64,000 nucleotides of DNA from Thalassocella blandensis (GCA_902141825.1 CABFPG010000001.1:124001-188000), one strand, 5' to 3'. Shown: positions 38,995 to 49,458, numbered from the stretch's first letter. The notes: generated by a model not told the origin, from the letters alone. A program made the numbers and translations.

Positions 38995-40575
38995 ATGTCT
39001 AGCACTGAAAACTTGGTGAAAATCCGACGCGCACTTATCAGCGTTTCGGATAAAACGGGTATCGTTGAATTTGCCCAAGCACTTGCAGCTCAGGATGTTG
39101 AAATTCTTTCAACTGGCGGCACCTACAAATTATTAAAAGACAACGGCATAAATGCTGTTGAAATCTCCCAATATACTGGCTTTCCAGAAATGATGGACGG
39201 CCGAGTAAAAACGCTTCACCCCAAAGTTCACGGGGGTATCCTGGGTCGTCGCGGCACCGATGACGAGATCATGCAAGCGCACGAAATATCCGCAATCGAT
39301 ATGGTAGTAGTAAACCTATACCCCTTCGAACAAACGGTAGCAAAACCAGACTGCGACCTGCCAACCGCGATTGAAAACATCGATATCGGTGGCCCAACCA
39401 TGGTTCGCGCAGCAGCAAAAAATCATAAAGATGTAGCCATCGTTGTTAATGCCAGCAGCTACCAAACCGTATTAGAAGAACTGCAGAACAACCAATCGCA
39501 ACTCTCTCTGGATACGCGATTTGATTTAGCCGTACAGGCATTTGAGCATACCGCAGCTTACGATGGTGCCATTGCCAACTATCTTGGCAAAAAAGTGCAA
39601 AAAGAAGAAAATGAGTTTCCACGCACTTTTAACTCGCAGTTTACGCTTGCACAAACCATGCGCTATGGTGAAAACCCTCACCAAAAAGCCGCCTTCTATG
39701 TAGAAGCTAACAGCAACGAAGCCAGCATTGCCACTGCACAGCAATTGCAAGGCAAAGAACTGTCGTTCAACAATGTAGCTGATACAGATGCAGCACTTGA
39801 GACCGTCAAGCAGTTTGCCCAACCTGCCTGCGTCATTGTTAAACACGCAAACCCTTGTGGTGTAGCCGTGGGCGATGACATATTTGCAGCCTATGAGCGC
39901 GCCTTTGCTACAGACCCGGAATCGGCATTCGGCGGTATTATTGCTTTCAATCGCGAACTTGATGGAAAAACTGCAAGCGCAATCGTTGAAAAGCAATTTG
40001 TTGAAGTCATTATTGCACCCAGTGTAAGTGCAGATGCGGTTGAAGTCGTACAGAGCAAGAAAAATGTTCGTTTACTCGCGTGTGGACAGTGGAGTGAAAC
40101 AGCTCCCCATGGTTATGACTTTAAACGTGTTGCCGGCGGCCTGCTGGTGCAGGACCGCGATCTTGGCGTCATTACCGCAGACGATTTAAAAATCGTGAGT
40201 AAGCGCATTCCAACTGAAGAAGAAATTCGCGATTTACTGTTCGCGTGGAAAGTCGCAAAAATGGTGAAATCCAATGCTATTGTCTATGCCAAGAACGAAC
40301 AAACCGTTGGTGTCGGCGCTGGACAAATGAGCCGTGTCAATTCAGCAAGAATCGCTGCCATCAAAGCCGAGCATGCCGGCTTTGAAGTGAAAGGCTCGGT
40401 GATGGCTTCCGATGCATTCTTCCCATTCCGCGACGGCATTGATAATGCAGCCAAGGTGGGAATAGAAGCAGTCATTCAACCCGGTGGCTCTATGCGAGAC
40501 GATGAAGTCATAGCGGCTGCCGATGAACACAACATGGCCATGGTCTTTACCGGCATGCGTCATTTCCGCCACTAA
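38995..40575 (+). CDS. purH: Bifunctional AICAR transformylase/IMP cyclohydrolase
   Basis: PurH performs the last two steps of IMP synthesis. The 526-aa protein has the N-terminal IMP cyclohydrolase domain (about 1-200) with [27 protein letters not shown] and [13 protein letters not shown]. The C-terminal formyltransferase domain has [11 protein letters not shown]-like [27 protein letters not shown] with the catalytic Lys-His, and [15 protein letters not shown] at the end. purD follows 72 bases later. Confidence 0.98.
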   Translation: MSSTENLVKIRRALISVSDKTGIVEFAQALAAQDVEILSTGGTYKLLKDNGINAVEISQYTGFPEMMDGRVKTLHPKVHGGILGRRGTDDEIMQAHEISAIDMVVVNLYPFEQTVAKPDCDLPTAIENIDIGGPTMVRAAAKNHKDVAIVVNASSYQTVLEELQNNQSQLSLDTRFDLAVQAFEHTAAYDGAIANYLGKKVQKEENEFPRTFNSQFTLAQTMRYGENPHQKAAFYVEANSNEASIATAQQLQGKELSFNNVADTDAALETVKQFAQPACVIVKHANPCGVAVGDDIFAAYERAFATDPESAFGGIIAFNRELDGKTASAIVEKQFVEVIIAPSVSADAVEVVQSKKNVRLLACGQWSETAPHGYDFKRVAGGLLVQDRDLGVITADDLKIVSKRIPTEEEIRDLLFAWKVAKMVKSNAIVYAKNEQTVGVGAGQMSRVNSARIAAIKAEHAGFEVKGSVMASDAFFPFRDGIDNAAKVGIEAVIQPGGSMRDDEVIAAADEHNMAMVFTGMRHFRH

Positions 40576-40647
40576 AAGAAATTTCTTTTAAAATATCGAG
40601 ATATGCAGCGCAATTTCATTGCGCTGCTCAATAGAATTGGAAAGGTT

Positions 40648-41934
40648 ATGAACGTACTTGTTATTGGCAGCGGCGGACGTGAACACGCACTCGCCTGGAA
40701 AGCTGCACAAAGCCAAAAGATCAACAAAGTGTTTGTTGCACCTGGGAATGCAGGAACTCACCACGAAGGTAAACTGGAAAACGTGGCGATCGATGTACTC
40801 GATTTCTCCGCGCTTGCTGACTTTGCCAAACAAAACGAGGTTGCTTTAACCATCGTAGGGCCCGAAGCCCCATTGGTAGAAGGCGTAGTCGATTTTTTTA
40901 ACGCACAAGGCCTGGCATGTTTTGGGCCAAGCAAGGGCGCGGCACAACTTGAAGGATCAAAGGCATTTACCAAAGACTTTTTAGCACGCCACAACATTCC
41001 AACGGCCAACTATCAAAGTTTTACCGAAGTAGAACCAGCCCTGGCCTACTTGCGTGAACAAGGCGCACCGATTGTGGTGAAGGCTGACGGTTTGGCCGCT
41101 GGTAAAGGCGTTATTGTTGCAGAAACTCTGGAAGTTGCCGAAGAAGCAGTTAAGGACATGCTTTCCGGCAATGCTTTTGGCGAAGCGGGTTGCCGTGTCG
41201 TTATAGAAGAATTCCTTGAAGGTGAAGAAGCCAGTTTTATTGTTATCGCAGATGGAACACACGTGCTTCCCATGGCAACCAGTCAAGATCACAAACGCGT
41301 TGGCGAACAAGACACTGGGCCCAATACTGGCGGAATGGGAGCCTACTCCCCAGCACCGGTAGTCACGGCCGAAGTATATGAGCGCGTGATGCAGGAAGTG
41401 ATTATGCCGACCATCAATGGCATGGCGGAAGAAGGTAACAGCTATACAGGCTTTCTTTATGCCGGCTTGATGATCACTGCTGATGGCACACCGAAAGTGA
41501 TTGAATATAACTGTCGATTTGGTGACCCTGAAACCCAGCCCATAATGCTGCGCCTGCAATCAGATTTAACTGAGTTGTGTCTGGCAGCCCTAGACAAAAA
41601 GCTCGACCAGTGCGAAACACAATGGGACGAACGTCCATCGGTAGGCGTCGTGCTAGCAGCAGGCGGTTACCCGGGCACCTATGAAAAGGGTCAGGTGATT
41701 AGCGGCCTATCGGGCCTCGACACCGAAACAACCAAAGTATTTCACGCCGGTACAAAACTGGACGGAAACGACGTTGTAACTGCTGGAGGACGAGTACTTT
41801 GTGCTACAGCCTTGGGCAATTCGGTAAGCGAAGCTCAAAAAAATGCATATGCAATAGCGGAAAAAATACAATGGAAAGACAGCTTTTACCGTAAAGACAT
41901 TGCATACCGTGCAGTCGCTCGTGAAAATCAGTAA
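40648..41934 (+). CDS. purD: Phosphoribosylamine--glycine ligase
   Basis: PurD (GAR synthetase) joins glycine to phosphoribosylamine early in purine synthesis. From the ATG at 40648 it is 428 aa, the usual length, and starts MNVLVIGSGGREHALAWK. GGAAAGG just upstream supports this start over the in-frame ATG at 40603. ATP-grasp blocks include VVKADGLAAGKGVIVA, DHKRVGEQDTGPNTGGMGA and EYNCRFGDPETQ. Confidence 0.97.
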   Translation: MNVLVIGSGGREHALAWKAAQSQKINKVFVAPGNAGTHHEGKLENVAIDVLDFSALADFAKQNEVALTIVGPEAPLVEGVVDFFNAQGLACFGPSKGAAQLEGSKAFTKDFLARHNIPTANYQSFTEVEPALAYLREQGAPIVVKADGLAAGKGVIVAETLEVAEEAVKDMLSGNAFGEAGCRVVIEEFLEGEEASFIVIADGTHVLPMATSQDHKRVGEQDTGPNTGGMGAYSPAPVVTAEVYERVMQEVIMPTINGMAEEGNSYTGFLYAGLMITADGTPKVIEYNCRFGDPETQPIMLRLQSDLTELCLAALDKKLDQCETQWDERPSVGVVLAAGGYPGTYEKGQVISGLSGLDTETTKVFHAGTKLDGNDVVTAGGRVLCATALGNSVSEAQKNAYAIAEKIQWKDSFYRKDIAYRAVARENQ

Positions 41935-41998
41935 GCGTCACTTGTGAAAAACAGTATGCAAGGCTGTTTTTCATGCGACATACGCTGACTTTCCGAGC

Positions 41999-42026
41999 TT
42001 TGTACTTTTGTACTTTTGTACTTTTG
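41999..42026. repeat. Short tandem repeat, TTTGTACT in three and a half copies
   Basis: The 8-base unit TTTGTACT is repeated three times and then degenerates to TTTGCACA. A GATA-rich stretch (ATAGAGATAGATAGGTAGATA) follows. It lies between the purD stop and its terminator and is non-coding. Confidence 0.8.
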
Positions 42027-42070
42027 CACATATATAGAGATAGATAGGTAGATAAGCTCAGAAGCGAAAC

Positions 42071-42108
42071 AAAAAAAGGCTAATTTGTTCGACAAATTAG
42101 CCTTTTTT
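42071..42108. terminator. Bidirectional intrinsic terminator between purD and the AAA ATPase gene
   Basis: AGGCTAATTTGT and ACAAATTAGCCT form a perfect 12-bp stem with a TCG-type loop. It is preceded by a run of As and followed by six Ts, so it works in both directions for the convergent purD and AAA genes. Confidence 0.9.
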
Positions 42109-42140
42109 ATAGAACAACTAAACACAGTCACAGCGAAGCT

Positions 42141-43613
42141 TTAATTAGCAAATACAGCTCGCTCTCGCGCCCAGGCCCGAAGTTGCGCGATACTTTCAGA
42201 CATGATGACACTCAAAGGTTGAGTTTTCACAATAGCCTGTTCAATTCCATCTTGATCCACCTGAGCTTTACGTGCTGATGCGGCATACACTCCACTCACA
42301 ATTGCCTGCTCAATTTCAGCGCCGGTAAAGCCTTCCGAAAGCACTGCCAGGTGACCAATATTATAATCTTCGGGTTTGAGATTACGCTTCTTCATATGAA
42401 TTTTGAAAATCATAGTTCGCGTTTCCTGATCAGGTAAATCAACAAAGAATATTTCATCAAAGCGTCCTTTGCGCATTAATTCTGGAGGCAGGACACTAAT
42501 ATCATTGCTCGTAGCAACAATAAACACCCGGCTCTTTCGCTCTGCCATCCAGGTTAACAACGTACCAAGCAAGCGCTTGCCAGTAGCGTTGTCACTACCA
42601 TCCGATGCAAGACCTTTTTCAAGCTCATCCATCCACAACACACAAGGCGACATTAAATCCGCAAGTTTCAACGCCTCACGCATATTTTTTTCTGTTTCAC
42701 CGATATATTTGTTAAACAGCGATGCCATATCCAGGCGCAATAACGGCAGCCCCCAAACGCCCGCAATGGCTTTCGCGGCCAAACTTTTGCCACCGCCCTG
42801 CACTCCAAAAAGTAATACTCCTTTGGGGACATCCTGAATATTCGATTTTTCATCGAGAATACGTAACCGCCGATCTTCCAGCCAGCGCTTAAGTTCTTTT
42901 AGCCCGCCAACCTGTTTGAAATGTGCGGTGCTATATTCAAAATGCAGGATACCCTCCATATCCATTAATTCAAATTTACGACGTGTTAACTCTGGCAGAT
43001 CAGATTCCGAAATAATCCCATCATCTGAAATCGCACCGTGCGCTAATCGACGCACATCGTGATGCGGTAACCCTTTTAAATTTTCCACCAGCTTTTGCAA
43101 GGTAAGGTTATCGGTCTTGATTCGCTCTACTTTATTTTCCGCTGCCCAACTGCGCGCTTCCTCTCGTACGATAGCCATAATCTCATCCTCGTCAGGTAGC
43201 GAAAGGCTAACCGACAAAGCATAGCGCGATAGCTCCGCAGGTAGAGACAATTGATGACTTAGCAAAATAACTTTATGGCGTGTTTCCTGTAACGCAAGAT
43301 CTTTCAAATATCGGATAAGCTTTGGCTCATCAAGATAGTGATGAAAATCGCAAAGCACAAAAGCACTCGCCTGCATGCATTCTTTGATGTGCCGCAAAAC
43401 CTCTTCTGGCTTAAAGCATTTTTGCCCATCGCCCATCTGTAGCCCAAAACCCAGATGCCCTATCCCTTCAGTGGCAGACCAACGCCAGGCCGCCAAACGC
43501 TCCTGGCGAAACAAATTACCAAGCAGATTCAAAGCACGAACTTCGTCGTAGGTTTCAATAACAACCAGCGAGGCTTTGGTATTTAAAATTATCCGTAAAT
43601 CATCATTATTCAT
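42141..43613 (-). CDS. Ycf46-like AAA family ATPase
   Basis: This 490-aa soluble protein has an N-terminal non-ATPase domain (about 1-225) and a C-terminal AAA module. Walker A is GVQGGGKS (about 270-277), Walker B is CVLWMDELEKGL (Asp/Glu at about 329-330), and the second region of homology reads MRKGRFDEIFFVDLP. The arrangement matches the Ycf46 family of cyanobacteria, plastids and some proteobacteria, whose job is unclear. I use the ATG at 43613; the upstream in-frame TTG at 43640 has no ribosome site. It stands alone, convergent with purD and divergent from coq7. Confidence 0.88.
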   Translation of the reverse strand: MNNDDLRIILNTKASLVVIETYDEVRALNLLGNLFRQERLAAWRWSATEGIGHLGFGLQMGDGQKCFKPEEVLRHIKECMQASAFVLCDFHHYLDEPKLIRYLKDLALQETRHKVILLSHQLSLPAELSRYALSVSLSLPDEDEIMAIVREEARSWAAENKVERIKTDNLTLQKLVENLKGLPHHDVRRLAHGAISDDGIISESDLPELTRRKFELMDMEGILHFEYSTAHFKQVGGLKELKRWLEDRRLRILDEKSNIQDVPKGVLLFGVQGGGKSLAAKAIAGVWGLPLLRLDMASLFNKYIGETEKNMREALKLADLMSPCVLWMDELEKGLASDGSDNATGKRLLGTLLTWMAERKSRVFIVATSNDISVLPPELMRKGRFDEIFFVDLPDQETRTMIFKIHMKKRNLKPEDYNIGHLAVLSEGFTGAEIEQAIVSGVYAASARKAQVDQDGIEQAIVKTQPLSVIMSESIAQLRAWARERAVFAN

Positions 43614-43818
43614 AAATAAGACTTCTAAGTATTTACGCAAGCGCCAGCTACATTTAGCGCCGTGTTTGTCGGGAAAGTATTTTTCAGTTAAAGCGGTTTA
43701 CTGACTTTCGCTATGGACGTAATATGATGTTGTCATGTAGATGTAGCATAGCAGCCCTGAGCAAACCAAAAGCGCTCTTAGTGACGAATAACTCACTCAT
43801 CAATCAAACAACAGACTT

Positions 43819-44520
43819 ATGCACAAATCAAGCGATCACACGAACAGCCACTCTTTAGACTCTACGGGACGTCATTTGTCGTTTTTTGATCAGGCGATTT
43901 GTGGATTCGACCGAGCCTTGCGAAGTTTGACGCGAGACACGCAAACCTTAACAAGAGCTCGACCATTACCCACAAAAGAAGAAGAAATCGACCTGTCGCA
44001 ATCACTGAGCGATTCAGATAAACAACACGCTGCGGGCTTAATGCGCGTTAATCATTCGGGAGAAGTGTGCGCACAGGCGCTTTATCAAGGCCAGGCGCTC
44101 ACGGCGAAATTGCCACATGTGCGCGCAGAAATGACTCTGGCTGCAGACGAAGAAATTGATCATTTAGCGTGGTGTGAAGCTCGCCTGAGAGAGCTGGACA
44201 GTCACACCAGTTACTTAAATCCGCTTTGGTACGGCCTGTCTTTTGGTATTGGCGCAACCGCCGGATTAATTAGCGATAAAGTCAGCCTGGGGTTTGTAGC
44301 CGCGACAGAAGAACAGGTTTGCCACCACCTGGAATCACATCTACGGGAATTACCACGTAATGATTACGCTTCTCGCGCAATTCTGGAACAGATGCTCATC
44401 GACGAAAGAAAGCACCAACACACCGCACTGGATGCTGGTGGCTACGACTTTCCCGGCCCGATCAAAGGCGTCATGACCCTGGTGTCAAAGGTAATGACAA
44501 ACAGCAGCTATCGCATCTAG
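43819..44520 (+). CDS. coq7: Demethoxyubiquinone hydroxylase Coq7
   Basis: Coq7 is the membrane-associated di-iron monooxygenase that hydroxylates demethoxyubiquinone near the end of ubiquinone synthesis. The 233-aa protein has the di-iron ligands in [32 protein letters not shown], and [17 protein letters not shown]. Closest recalled relatives are the pseudomonad Coq7 enzymes, which share [13 protein letters not shown] and the C-terminal [14 protein letters not shown]-like end. The N-terminal 20 residues are polar and not conserved. Confidence 0.96.
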   Translation: MHKSSDHTNSHSLDSTGRHLSFFDQAICGFDRALRSLTRDTQTLTRARPLPTKEEEIDLSQSLSDSDKQHAAGLMRVNHSGEVCAQALYQGQALTAKLPHVRAEMTLAADEEIDHLAWCEARLRELDSHTSYLNPLWYGLSFGIGATAGLISDKVSLGFVAATEEQVCHHLESHLRELPRNDYASRAILEQMLIDERKHQHTALDAGGYDFPGPIKGVMTLVSKVMTNSSYRI

Positions 44521-44567
44521 CACGAGATGTTCATTGCGAAAGCAATCGCTGCAGTCCTAACACCAAG

Positions 44568-44987
44568 CTACTTTTCTTCAATCACGTAACTGTGCGTTAT
44601 TTCTACACCCGCTTTTTCCAGCATAATAGAGGCTGAGCAATATTTCTCCGCACTGAGCTCTACCGCTCTTTTCACGTGATTTTCTTTCAGTCCTGCGCCA
44701 CTGACGACAAAATGTAAATTAATTTTGGTAAAAACCGCTGGGACCGCGTCTGCACGCTCGGCCTGTACTTCCACCCGGCAATCGTGCACGTCCTGGCGGG
44801 ATTTCTGCAAAATACTGATCACATCAAATGTAGAGCAACCACCCAGGCCAATGAGAATCATTTCCATTGGGCGAATGCCGATATTGCGCCCCCCATGATC
44901 TGCAGGTCCATCCATCACCACACTGTGGCCACTTCCAGACTCACCGACAAATGAGGCGCCATCTATCCACTTAACACTTGCTTGCAT
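44568..44987 (-). CDS. OsmC/YhfA-like family protein
   Basis: The 139-aa protein belongs to the OsmC/Ohr fold. GIRPMEMILIGLGGCSTFDV holds the first family cysteine, and AEKYCSASIML the second, spaced as in peroxide-reducing members. Relatives next to crp/vfr in gammaproteobacteria are YhfA-like proteins with no proven substrate, so a peroxidase role is only inferred. It is convergent with coq7 and divergent from crp across a 402-base spacer. Confidence 0.87.
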   Translation of the reverse strand: MQASVKWIDGASFVGESGSGHSVVMDGPADHGGRNIGIRPMEMILIGLGGCSTFDVISILQKSRQDVHDCRVEVQAERADAVPAVFTKINLHFVVSGAGLKENHVKRAVELSAEKYCSASIMLEKAGVEITHSYVIEEK

Positions 44988-45389
44988 ATCAGTTTCTCTT
45001 CTATTTATTTAACGCATTATTTAACGCAGCGAACCCCCGAAGGCCAGCACCAGAGGTTCAAACGAATGCGCAATTATCGCAAACTTCGCATTTCTTTGCT
45101 TTAATTTTAAATTTCCGGCCATTTTTGCGACAAGTTTAGCATTTTCCCTGACATCAGAGTTCACGCTTTTCCCATGCCCTGCTAAGCTTGCCCGCAAAAT
45201 AATACTAACTCATGAGATTTCTTAGTTTGTCGTCTGTTTTTTACTTAGACAACACGCGCTTAATGAAACGGATTAACGGTGCAATTCGCCCGACTATCTG
45301 GTAAAAAAGAAAAAATTCGGTTTTTATCAAGTTAAGCGTTATACTCATTAGTATTAAGGAATCCACCAGAAATAACAGAGGTTATCGAC
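44988..45389. other. Divergent regulatory spacer between the OsmC-like gene and crp
   Basis: This AT-rich stretch of about 400 bases has no coding frame. A TATACT hexamer at 45340-45345 is a candidate -10 for crp, putting a start near 45352 and a leader of about 38 bases. The -35 is poor. I found no full TGTGA-N6-TCACA palindrome that would indicate Crp autoregulation. Confidence 0.4.
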
Positions 45390-46025
45390 TTGGTTGCAGC
45401 GTCTCTTTCTCCGCATATAAAAAACGTAGATGATTTTTTAAGTCACTGTCATCGTCGCCGCTATCCAGCAAAAAGCACCTTAATTTATGCTGGCGATAAA
45501 AGTGATTCACTCTATTACATCGTAAAAGGCTCGGTTACTGTACTTATCGAAGATGAGGAAGGTCGAGAAATGATTGTCGCCTATTTAAATGACGGCGATT
45601 TTTTCGGCGAAATGGGCCTGTTTGATCAAGATGATAATCGCAGCGCTTGGGTTCGTGCGAAATCGGAGTGTGAAATTGGCGAAATCTCTTACGCTAAATT
45701 CAATGAGCTCTCTGAGACTCACCCAGAATTTTTATTTTCGCTTGGCAAGCAGATGGCGCGTCGATTGCGGAATACTACGCGCAAGGTTGGGGATTTAGCT
45801 TTCCTTGATGTTACAGGCCGTGTCGCTCGCACCCTACTGGATTTATGTAAAGAACCGGATGCAATGACCCACCCAGATGGCATGCAAATTAAAATTACTC
45901 GCCAGGAAATTGGCCGCATCGTTGGCTGTTCCCGTGAAATGGTGGGACGCGTGCTGAAAACCCTGGAAGATCAGGGCCTGGTATCTGTGAAAGGTAAAAC
46001 AATGGTAGTTTACGGGACGCGCTAA
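45390..46025 (+). CDS. crp: cAMP-activated regulator Crp/Vfr
   Basis: This global transcription factor binds cAMP and then DNA. The 211-aa protein has an N-terminal cyclic-nucleotide domain, with [10 protein letters not shown] and [17 protein letters not shown] in the cAMP pocket, and a C-terminal winged helix, [20 protein letters not shown]. It is closer to Pseudomonas Vfr than to E. coli Crp, including the opening MVA and the [17 protein letters not shown] block. The start codon is TTG at 45390, with AGAGG about 8 bases upstream. An intrinsic terminator overlaps its stop codon. Confidence 0.96.
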   Translation: MVAASLSPHIKNVDDFLSHCHRRRYPAKSTLIYAGDKSDSLYYIVKGSVTVLIEDEEGREMIVAYLNDGDFFGEMGLFDQDDNRSAWVRAKSECEIGEISYAKFNELSETHPEFLFSLGKQMARRLRNTTRKVGDLAFLDVTGRVARTLLDLCKEPDAMTHPDGMQIKITRQEIGRIVGCSREMVGRVLKTLEDQGLVSVKGKTMVVYGTR

Positions 46026-46040
46026 TCACGCGTCCTTTTT
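46015..46040 (+). terminator. Intrinsic terminator overlapping the crp stop codon
   Basis: GGACGCG pairs with CGCGTCC around the loop CTAATCA, followed by TTTTT. The stem begins inside the last crp codons, and the loop contains the TAA stop. Confidence 0.85.
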
Positions 46041-46371
46041 ACACCCGCTTTCTCTCCCTCATCCAAAAAAATATCCCTTCTACACCTTAATACTCACGTA
46101 CTAATACCGCGTCCCCGCTCTACAGATTTCTCTCCCTCTTACGCTTTTAAGTAGTTTTTCAGATTTCATTTCTTTATACAAAGCGAATGAACTAAACCGA
46201 ATTCTTTGCGCTTGTCGCTTGCAGCTTTACACCACAACAGCCACGCGAAGATCGATCCGTGGGCGCATGGTCCGCGTCAACCCCACCTCTTTTCAGACCG
46301 CAGCTCTTCACAAAACAATTTGGCTCTACAAAAGGCGCACTCAAACTCTGCGCCCTACGCATCCAGCGTAA
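46041..46371. other. Pyrimidine-rich spacer between crp and trpC
   Basis: The plus strand is C/T-rich, with TTTCTCTCCCTC occurring at two places (about 46049 and 46128). I see no gene here. The short reading frame at 46206-46424 lacks a ribosome site and runs into trpC antisense. No trpC terminator is obvious. Confidence 0.4.
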
Positions 46372-47178
46372 TTAAAGCGAAAAAAGCTCTGCCAGTTTTT
46401 GGCCTGGGTCGTCAGCTCGCATAAAAGACTCACCCACTAAAAACGCGTTAACATTGTGAGATCGCATCAAAGCAACATCTTCCGCAGTGTTAATTCCACT
46501 CTCCGTTACTACAATTTTGTCTTTTGGAATTTTTTCCAGCAATTTAATCGTAGTATTCAAATCGACATCAAAACTATGCAAGTCACGGTTGTTAATGCCA
46601 ATTAACTTGTTGTTTGGCAACTTAAGAGCGATATCGAGTTCGGCTTCATTGTGCACTTCCACCAAAACATCCAACCCAAGATTATGCGCAAAATCATTCA
46701 ACTCTTTTAAACGCTGCTCTTCAAGCGCGGCAACAATTAACAGCACACAATCCGCTCGCATAACTCGAGCTTCAAGTATCTGATATTCATCCACCAAAAA
46801 ATCTTTGCGAATGACAGGCAGTTGGGTAACGCTTTTCGCCAACTGTAAATATTGATCCGCGCCTTGAAAAAAATCCACATCCGTAAGAATACTCAAACAC
46901 GCAGCACCTCCGGCTTGATAACTCCTGGCAATCGACTCGGGGTCAAAATTTTCCCGGATAATCCCCTTGCTGGGTGAAGCTTTTTTAATTTCAGCAATAA
47001 CTGCTGCCTTACCCTCAGCTATTTTATTTTCAATAGATTTCACAAAGCCACGCTGACAAGCCGGCATTGAATCTGCAACAGATTGCAATTCCACACTGGT
47101 ACGATAGGCTTTTCGTTCAACGATTTCTTCATGCTTACGCGCAATGATTTTTTTTAAAATTGTAGGAGTATCAGACAC
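46372..47178 (-). CDS. trpC: Indole-3-glycerol phosphate synthase
   Basis: TrpC closes the indole ring in tryptophan synthesis. The 268-aa single-function TIM barrel has ILKKIIARKHEEI at the N-terminus, AEIKKASPSKGIIRENFDP with the catalytic lysine, VIRKDFLVDEYQI, IGINNRDLHSFDVDL and VTESGINTAEDV. It is not fused to TrpF, unlike in E. coli. It is the last gene of trpGDC. Confidence 0.97.
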   Translation of the reverse strand: MSDTPTILKKIIARKHEEIVERKAYRTSVELQSVADSMPACQRGFVKSIENKIAEGKAAVIAEIKKASPSKGIIRENFDPESIARSYQAGGAACLSILTDVDFFQGADQYLQLAKSVTQLPVIRKDFLVDEYQILEARVMRADCVLLIVAALEEQRLKELNDFAHNLGLDVLVEVHNEAELDIALKLPNNKLIGINNRDLHSFDVDLNTTIKLLEKIPKDKIVVTESGINTAEDVALMRSHNVNAFLVGESFMRADDPGQKLAELFSL

Positions 47179-47225
47179 AAGGCGTTACCTATAAAACACT
47201 TAAAAAACTTTCAATCCCAATAAAA

Positions 47226-48245
47226 CTAAATATTGGTAAATTCAACTAATTCTTTTAATTTCTCATTTGCCAGACCAGAGGCAAGCGCATCTTCCGCCAT
47301 TTTAATGCCATCGGCGAGATTTGAGGCGAGACCAGCAACATAAATAGCAGCACCCGCATTTAAAGAGATTACATCTGCGGCTTTCTTCCCTTCCTCACGG
47401 TTGGTAAATGCAGCGCGAATCAATGCCAGCGACGCTTCCGCACTGGACACAATCAAACCATCCAAATTACTGTGAGCCAGCCCGAAATGCTCCGCATTCA
47501 CTTCGTATTCTTTGATTTCACCATCTCGCAACTCTGCCACATAGGTTGGCGAGGCAATAGAGAATTCATCCAGACCATCAGCCGCATGCACGACCATCAC
47601 ATGCTCACTGCCAAGGCGCTGCAGCACTTCCGCCATCGGTCGGCATAGCGCCTGAGTAAACACTCCCAACACTTGACGCTTAACTCCGGCTGGATTGGTC
47701 ATAGGGCCAAGCATATTGAAAATGGTGCGAATTCCCAATTCCTTGCGAGGACCGATTGCATATTTCATTGCACCATGATGCGCGGGCGCAAACATAAACC
47801 CAACACCTACCTCTTCGATAGCGCGAGCCACCGCATCGGGAGCAGCATTAAGGTTAACACCTGCTGCCTCTAAAACATCAGCGCTACCAGTAGAGCTGGA
47901 AACAGAACGGTTTCCATGTTTAGCGACATGCCCCCCGGCTGCTGCGACCACAAAAGCCGACGCGGTAGACACGTTAAACAAATTGGCCCCATCACCACCA
48001 GTACCACAGGTATCCACCAGATCAGTGCAATTAACATGCACGGGCGTTGCCAGATCTCGCATGACTTTTGCCGCCGCAGTAATTTCTTCAATGGATTCAC
48101 TCTTCATTCTCAAGCCAACCAAAAAAGCCCCTATTTGGGCTGGCGTAGCCTTCCCTGTCATAATCTCAGTCATCACTTCGATCATTTCCTGCAGGTTTAA
48201 ATCTTCATTCACCACAACTCTGGCGATGGCTTCCCGAATATTCAT
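47226..48245 (-). CDS. trpD: Anthranilate phosphoribosyltransferase
   Basis: TrpD adds phosphoribose to anthranilate. The 339-aa protein has the PRPP-binding glycine loop [38 protein letters not shown], and [20 protein letters not shown]. It is a stand-alone enzyme, not fused to TrpG. It lies between trpG (24-base gap) and trpC (47-base gap). Confidence 0.97.
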   Translation of the reverse strand: MNIREAIARVVVNEDLNLQEMIEVMTEIMTGKATPAQIGAFLVGLRMKSESIEEITAAAKVMRDLATPVHVNCTDLVDTCGTGGDGANLFNVSTASAFVVAAAGGHVAKHGNRSVSSSTGSADVLEAAGVNLNAAPDAVARAIEEVGVGFMFAPAHHGAMKYAIGPRKELGIRTIFNMLGPMTNPAGVKRQVLGVFTQALCRPMAEVLQRLGSEHVMVVHAADGLDEFSIASPTYVAELRDGEIKEYEVNAEHFGLAHSNLDGLIVSSAEASLALIRAAFTNREEGKKAADVISLNAGAAIYVAGLASNLADGIKMAEDALASGLANEKLKELVEFTNI

Positions 48246-48269
48246 AACTAAGCCTTTTTATATTTTGGT

Positions 48270-48863
48270 TTAATGAGAATGGCTTTGAGCCCTAAGAAAG
48301 TTATCCAGCAACAAATGGCCGTGTTCACTCAAGATTGACTCAGGATGAAATTGCACCCCTTCAACGGCAAAATCCTGATGCTTTAAGCCCATGATTTCAT
48401 CAATTTCGCCAGCTTCGTTTAGTGTCCATGCCGTCACTTTTATGCAGTCCGGCAATGATAATGGATCTACCACCAAAGAATGATAGCGCGTTGCAGTAAA
48501 CGGGTTTTTCAACCCGGCAAAGACGCCTTCTCCTGCATGATGAATCAATGATGTTTTGCCGTGCATGACCTGCCTGGCTCGAATCACCTTCCCACCAAAG
48601 GCTTGTGCGATCGTCTGATGCCCCAAGCACACCCCTAGAATGGGAATTTGCCCCGCTAACGCCTGCACCACCTTCAGGGAAACCCCCGCCTCATTTGGCG
48701 TACAAGGGCCCGGGGAAATAACAATTTTCTCCGGCTGCAACTGCAGTATATCGTCTATTCCAAGTGCATCATTGCGAACTACTTTTACGTCAGCATTTAA
48801 CTCCGTCAAATATTGCACAATATTGAAGGTAAAAGAATCGTAATTATCGATCATCAAAATCAT
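48270..48863 (-). CDS. trpG: Anthranilate synthase glutamine amidotransferase subunit
   Basis: TrpG releases ammonia from glutamine for TrpE. It may also serve 4-amino-4-deoxychorismate synthase. The 197-aa class I amidotransferase has the [12 protein letters not shown] block, the catalytic Cys79 in [15 protein letters not shown], and the His/Glu pair in [12 protein letters not shown]. No trpE lies nearby, so the partner subunit must be encoded elsewhere. Confidence 0.96.
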   Translation of the reverse strand: MILMIDNYDSFTFNIVQYLTELNADVKVVRNDALGIDDILQLQPEKIVISPGPCTPNEAGVSLKVVQALAGQIPILGVCLGHQTIAQAFGGKVIRARQVMHGKTSLIHHAGEGVFAGLKNPFTATRYHSLVVDPLSLPDCIKVTAWTLNEAGEIDEIMGLKHQDFAVEGVQFHPESILSEHGHLLLDNFLRAQSHSH

Positions 48864-48896
48864 AAGTTAAACGCGCGTCGTATTTGAAGCGCCCCC

Positions 48897-48924
48897 ATTA
48901 TAGTGCCGACCGCGTTCGACGCAA
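48897..48924 (-). promoter_or_regulatory. Promoter of trpGDC
   Basis: On the minus strand TTGCGT and a perfect TATAAT are separated by 16 bases, followed by a G-rich discriminator GGGGGCGC. Transcription would begin near 48890, leaving a leader of under 30 bases. That is too short for a peptide-based attenuator. Confidence 0.6.
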
Positions 48925-49092
48925 CTGAGATATGCACCCCCAAGATCAAAAAAATCTGGGTAAATTGTTATATAAATACCCCCGATAAACTGGTGTCGAC
49001 ATTCTTAACACGACTTATAATTTTAACGCAATTTGTGCACTAATCACTCGACTACATTTTTTTACTAGGTCAACTCCCGTCGCATCGTCATA

Positions 49093-49275
49093 ATGGCCCC
49101 GATTAATTTAGGGTTATCAGCCAATGAGGCATATCTTGAAAATCTTCAATGTGGTATTTTGATCACACTGTCTCCCGAAGAAGATCACAAATACAGACTT
49201 CGCTATGGCAATACAATTTCCTTGGTACGCAGCTTGCTTAATATGCTGTTGAATTTGACCAAACAGTTTAATTGA
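49093..49275 (+). CDS. Possible small protein of unknown function (doubtful)
   Basis: A 60-codon frame from ATG encodes a protein with a mixed polar start (NLGLSANEAYLENLQCG) and a helical C-terminus (SLVRSLLNMLLNLTKQF). I recognise no family and see no ribosome site upstream. It may be a chance frame or the remnant of a larger gene. Confidence 0.18.
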   Translation: MAPINLGLSANEAYLENLQCGILITLSPEEDHKYRLRYGNTISLVRSLLNMLLNLTKQFN

Positions 49276-49425
49276 CTAGTTATTGACTCAACTCTGGCAT
49301 TAAATGGTATAAAAATTCAGCAACATAAAGCAGTATCAAAACGACTTATACAAGCAGCTAAAAATGCAAACAAAATAATGCCCTACCCAATGACGCTCAC
49401 CTAGCTACCACGCAGCCAAATGTTT

Positions 49426-49458
49426 AAAGGCTAGATAAAGGCTAGATAAAGACTAGAT
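49426..49458. repeat. Three tandem copies of AAAGGCTAGAT
   Basis: An 11-base unit is repeated three times with one G-to-A change in the third copy, followed by AGATGAG. The unit length is one helical turn. No function is apparent. Confidence 0.75.

Noticed and set aside
46206-46424. 72-codon frame between crp and trpC
   Set aside because: It has no ribosome site, no family, and ends inside trpC on the opposite strand.
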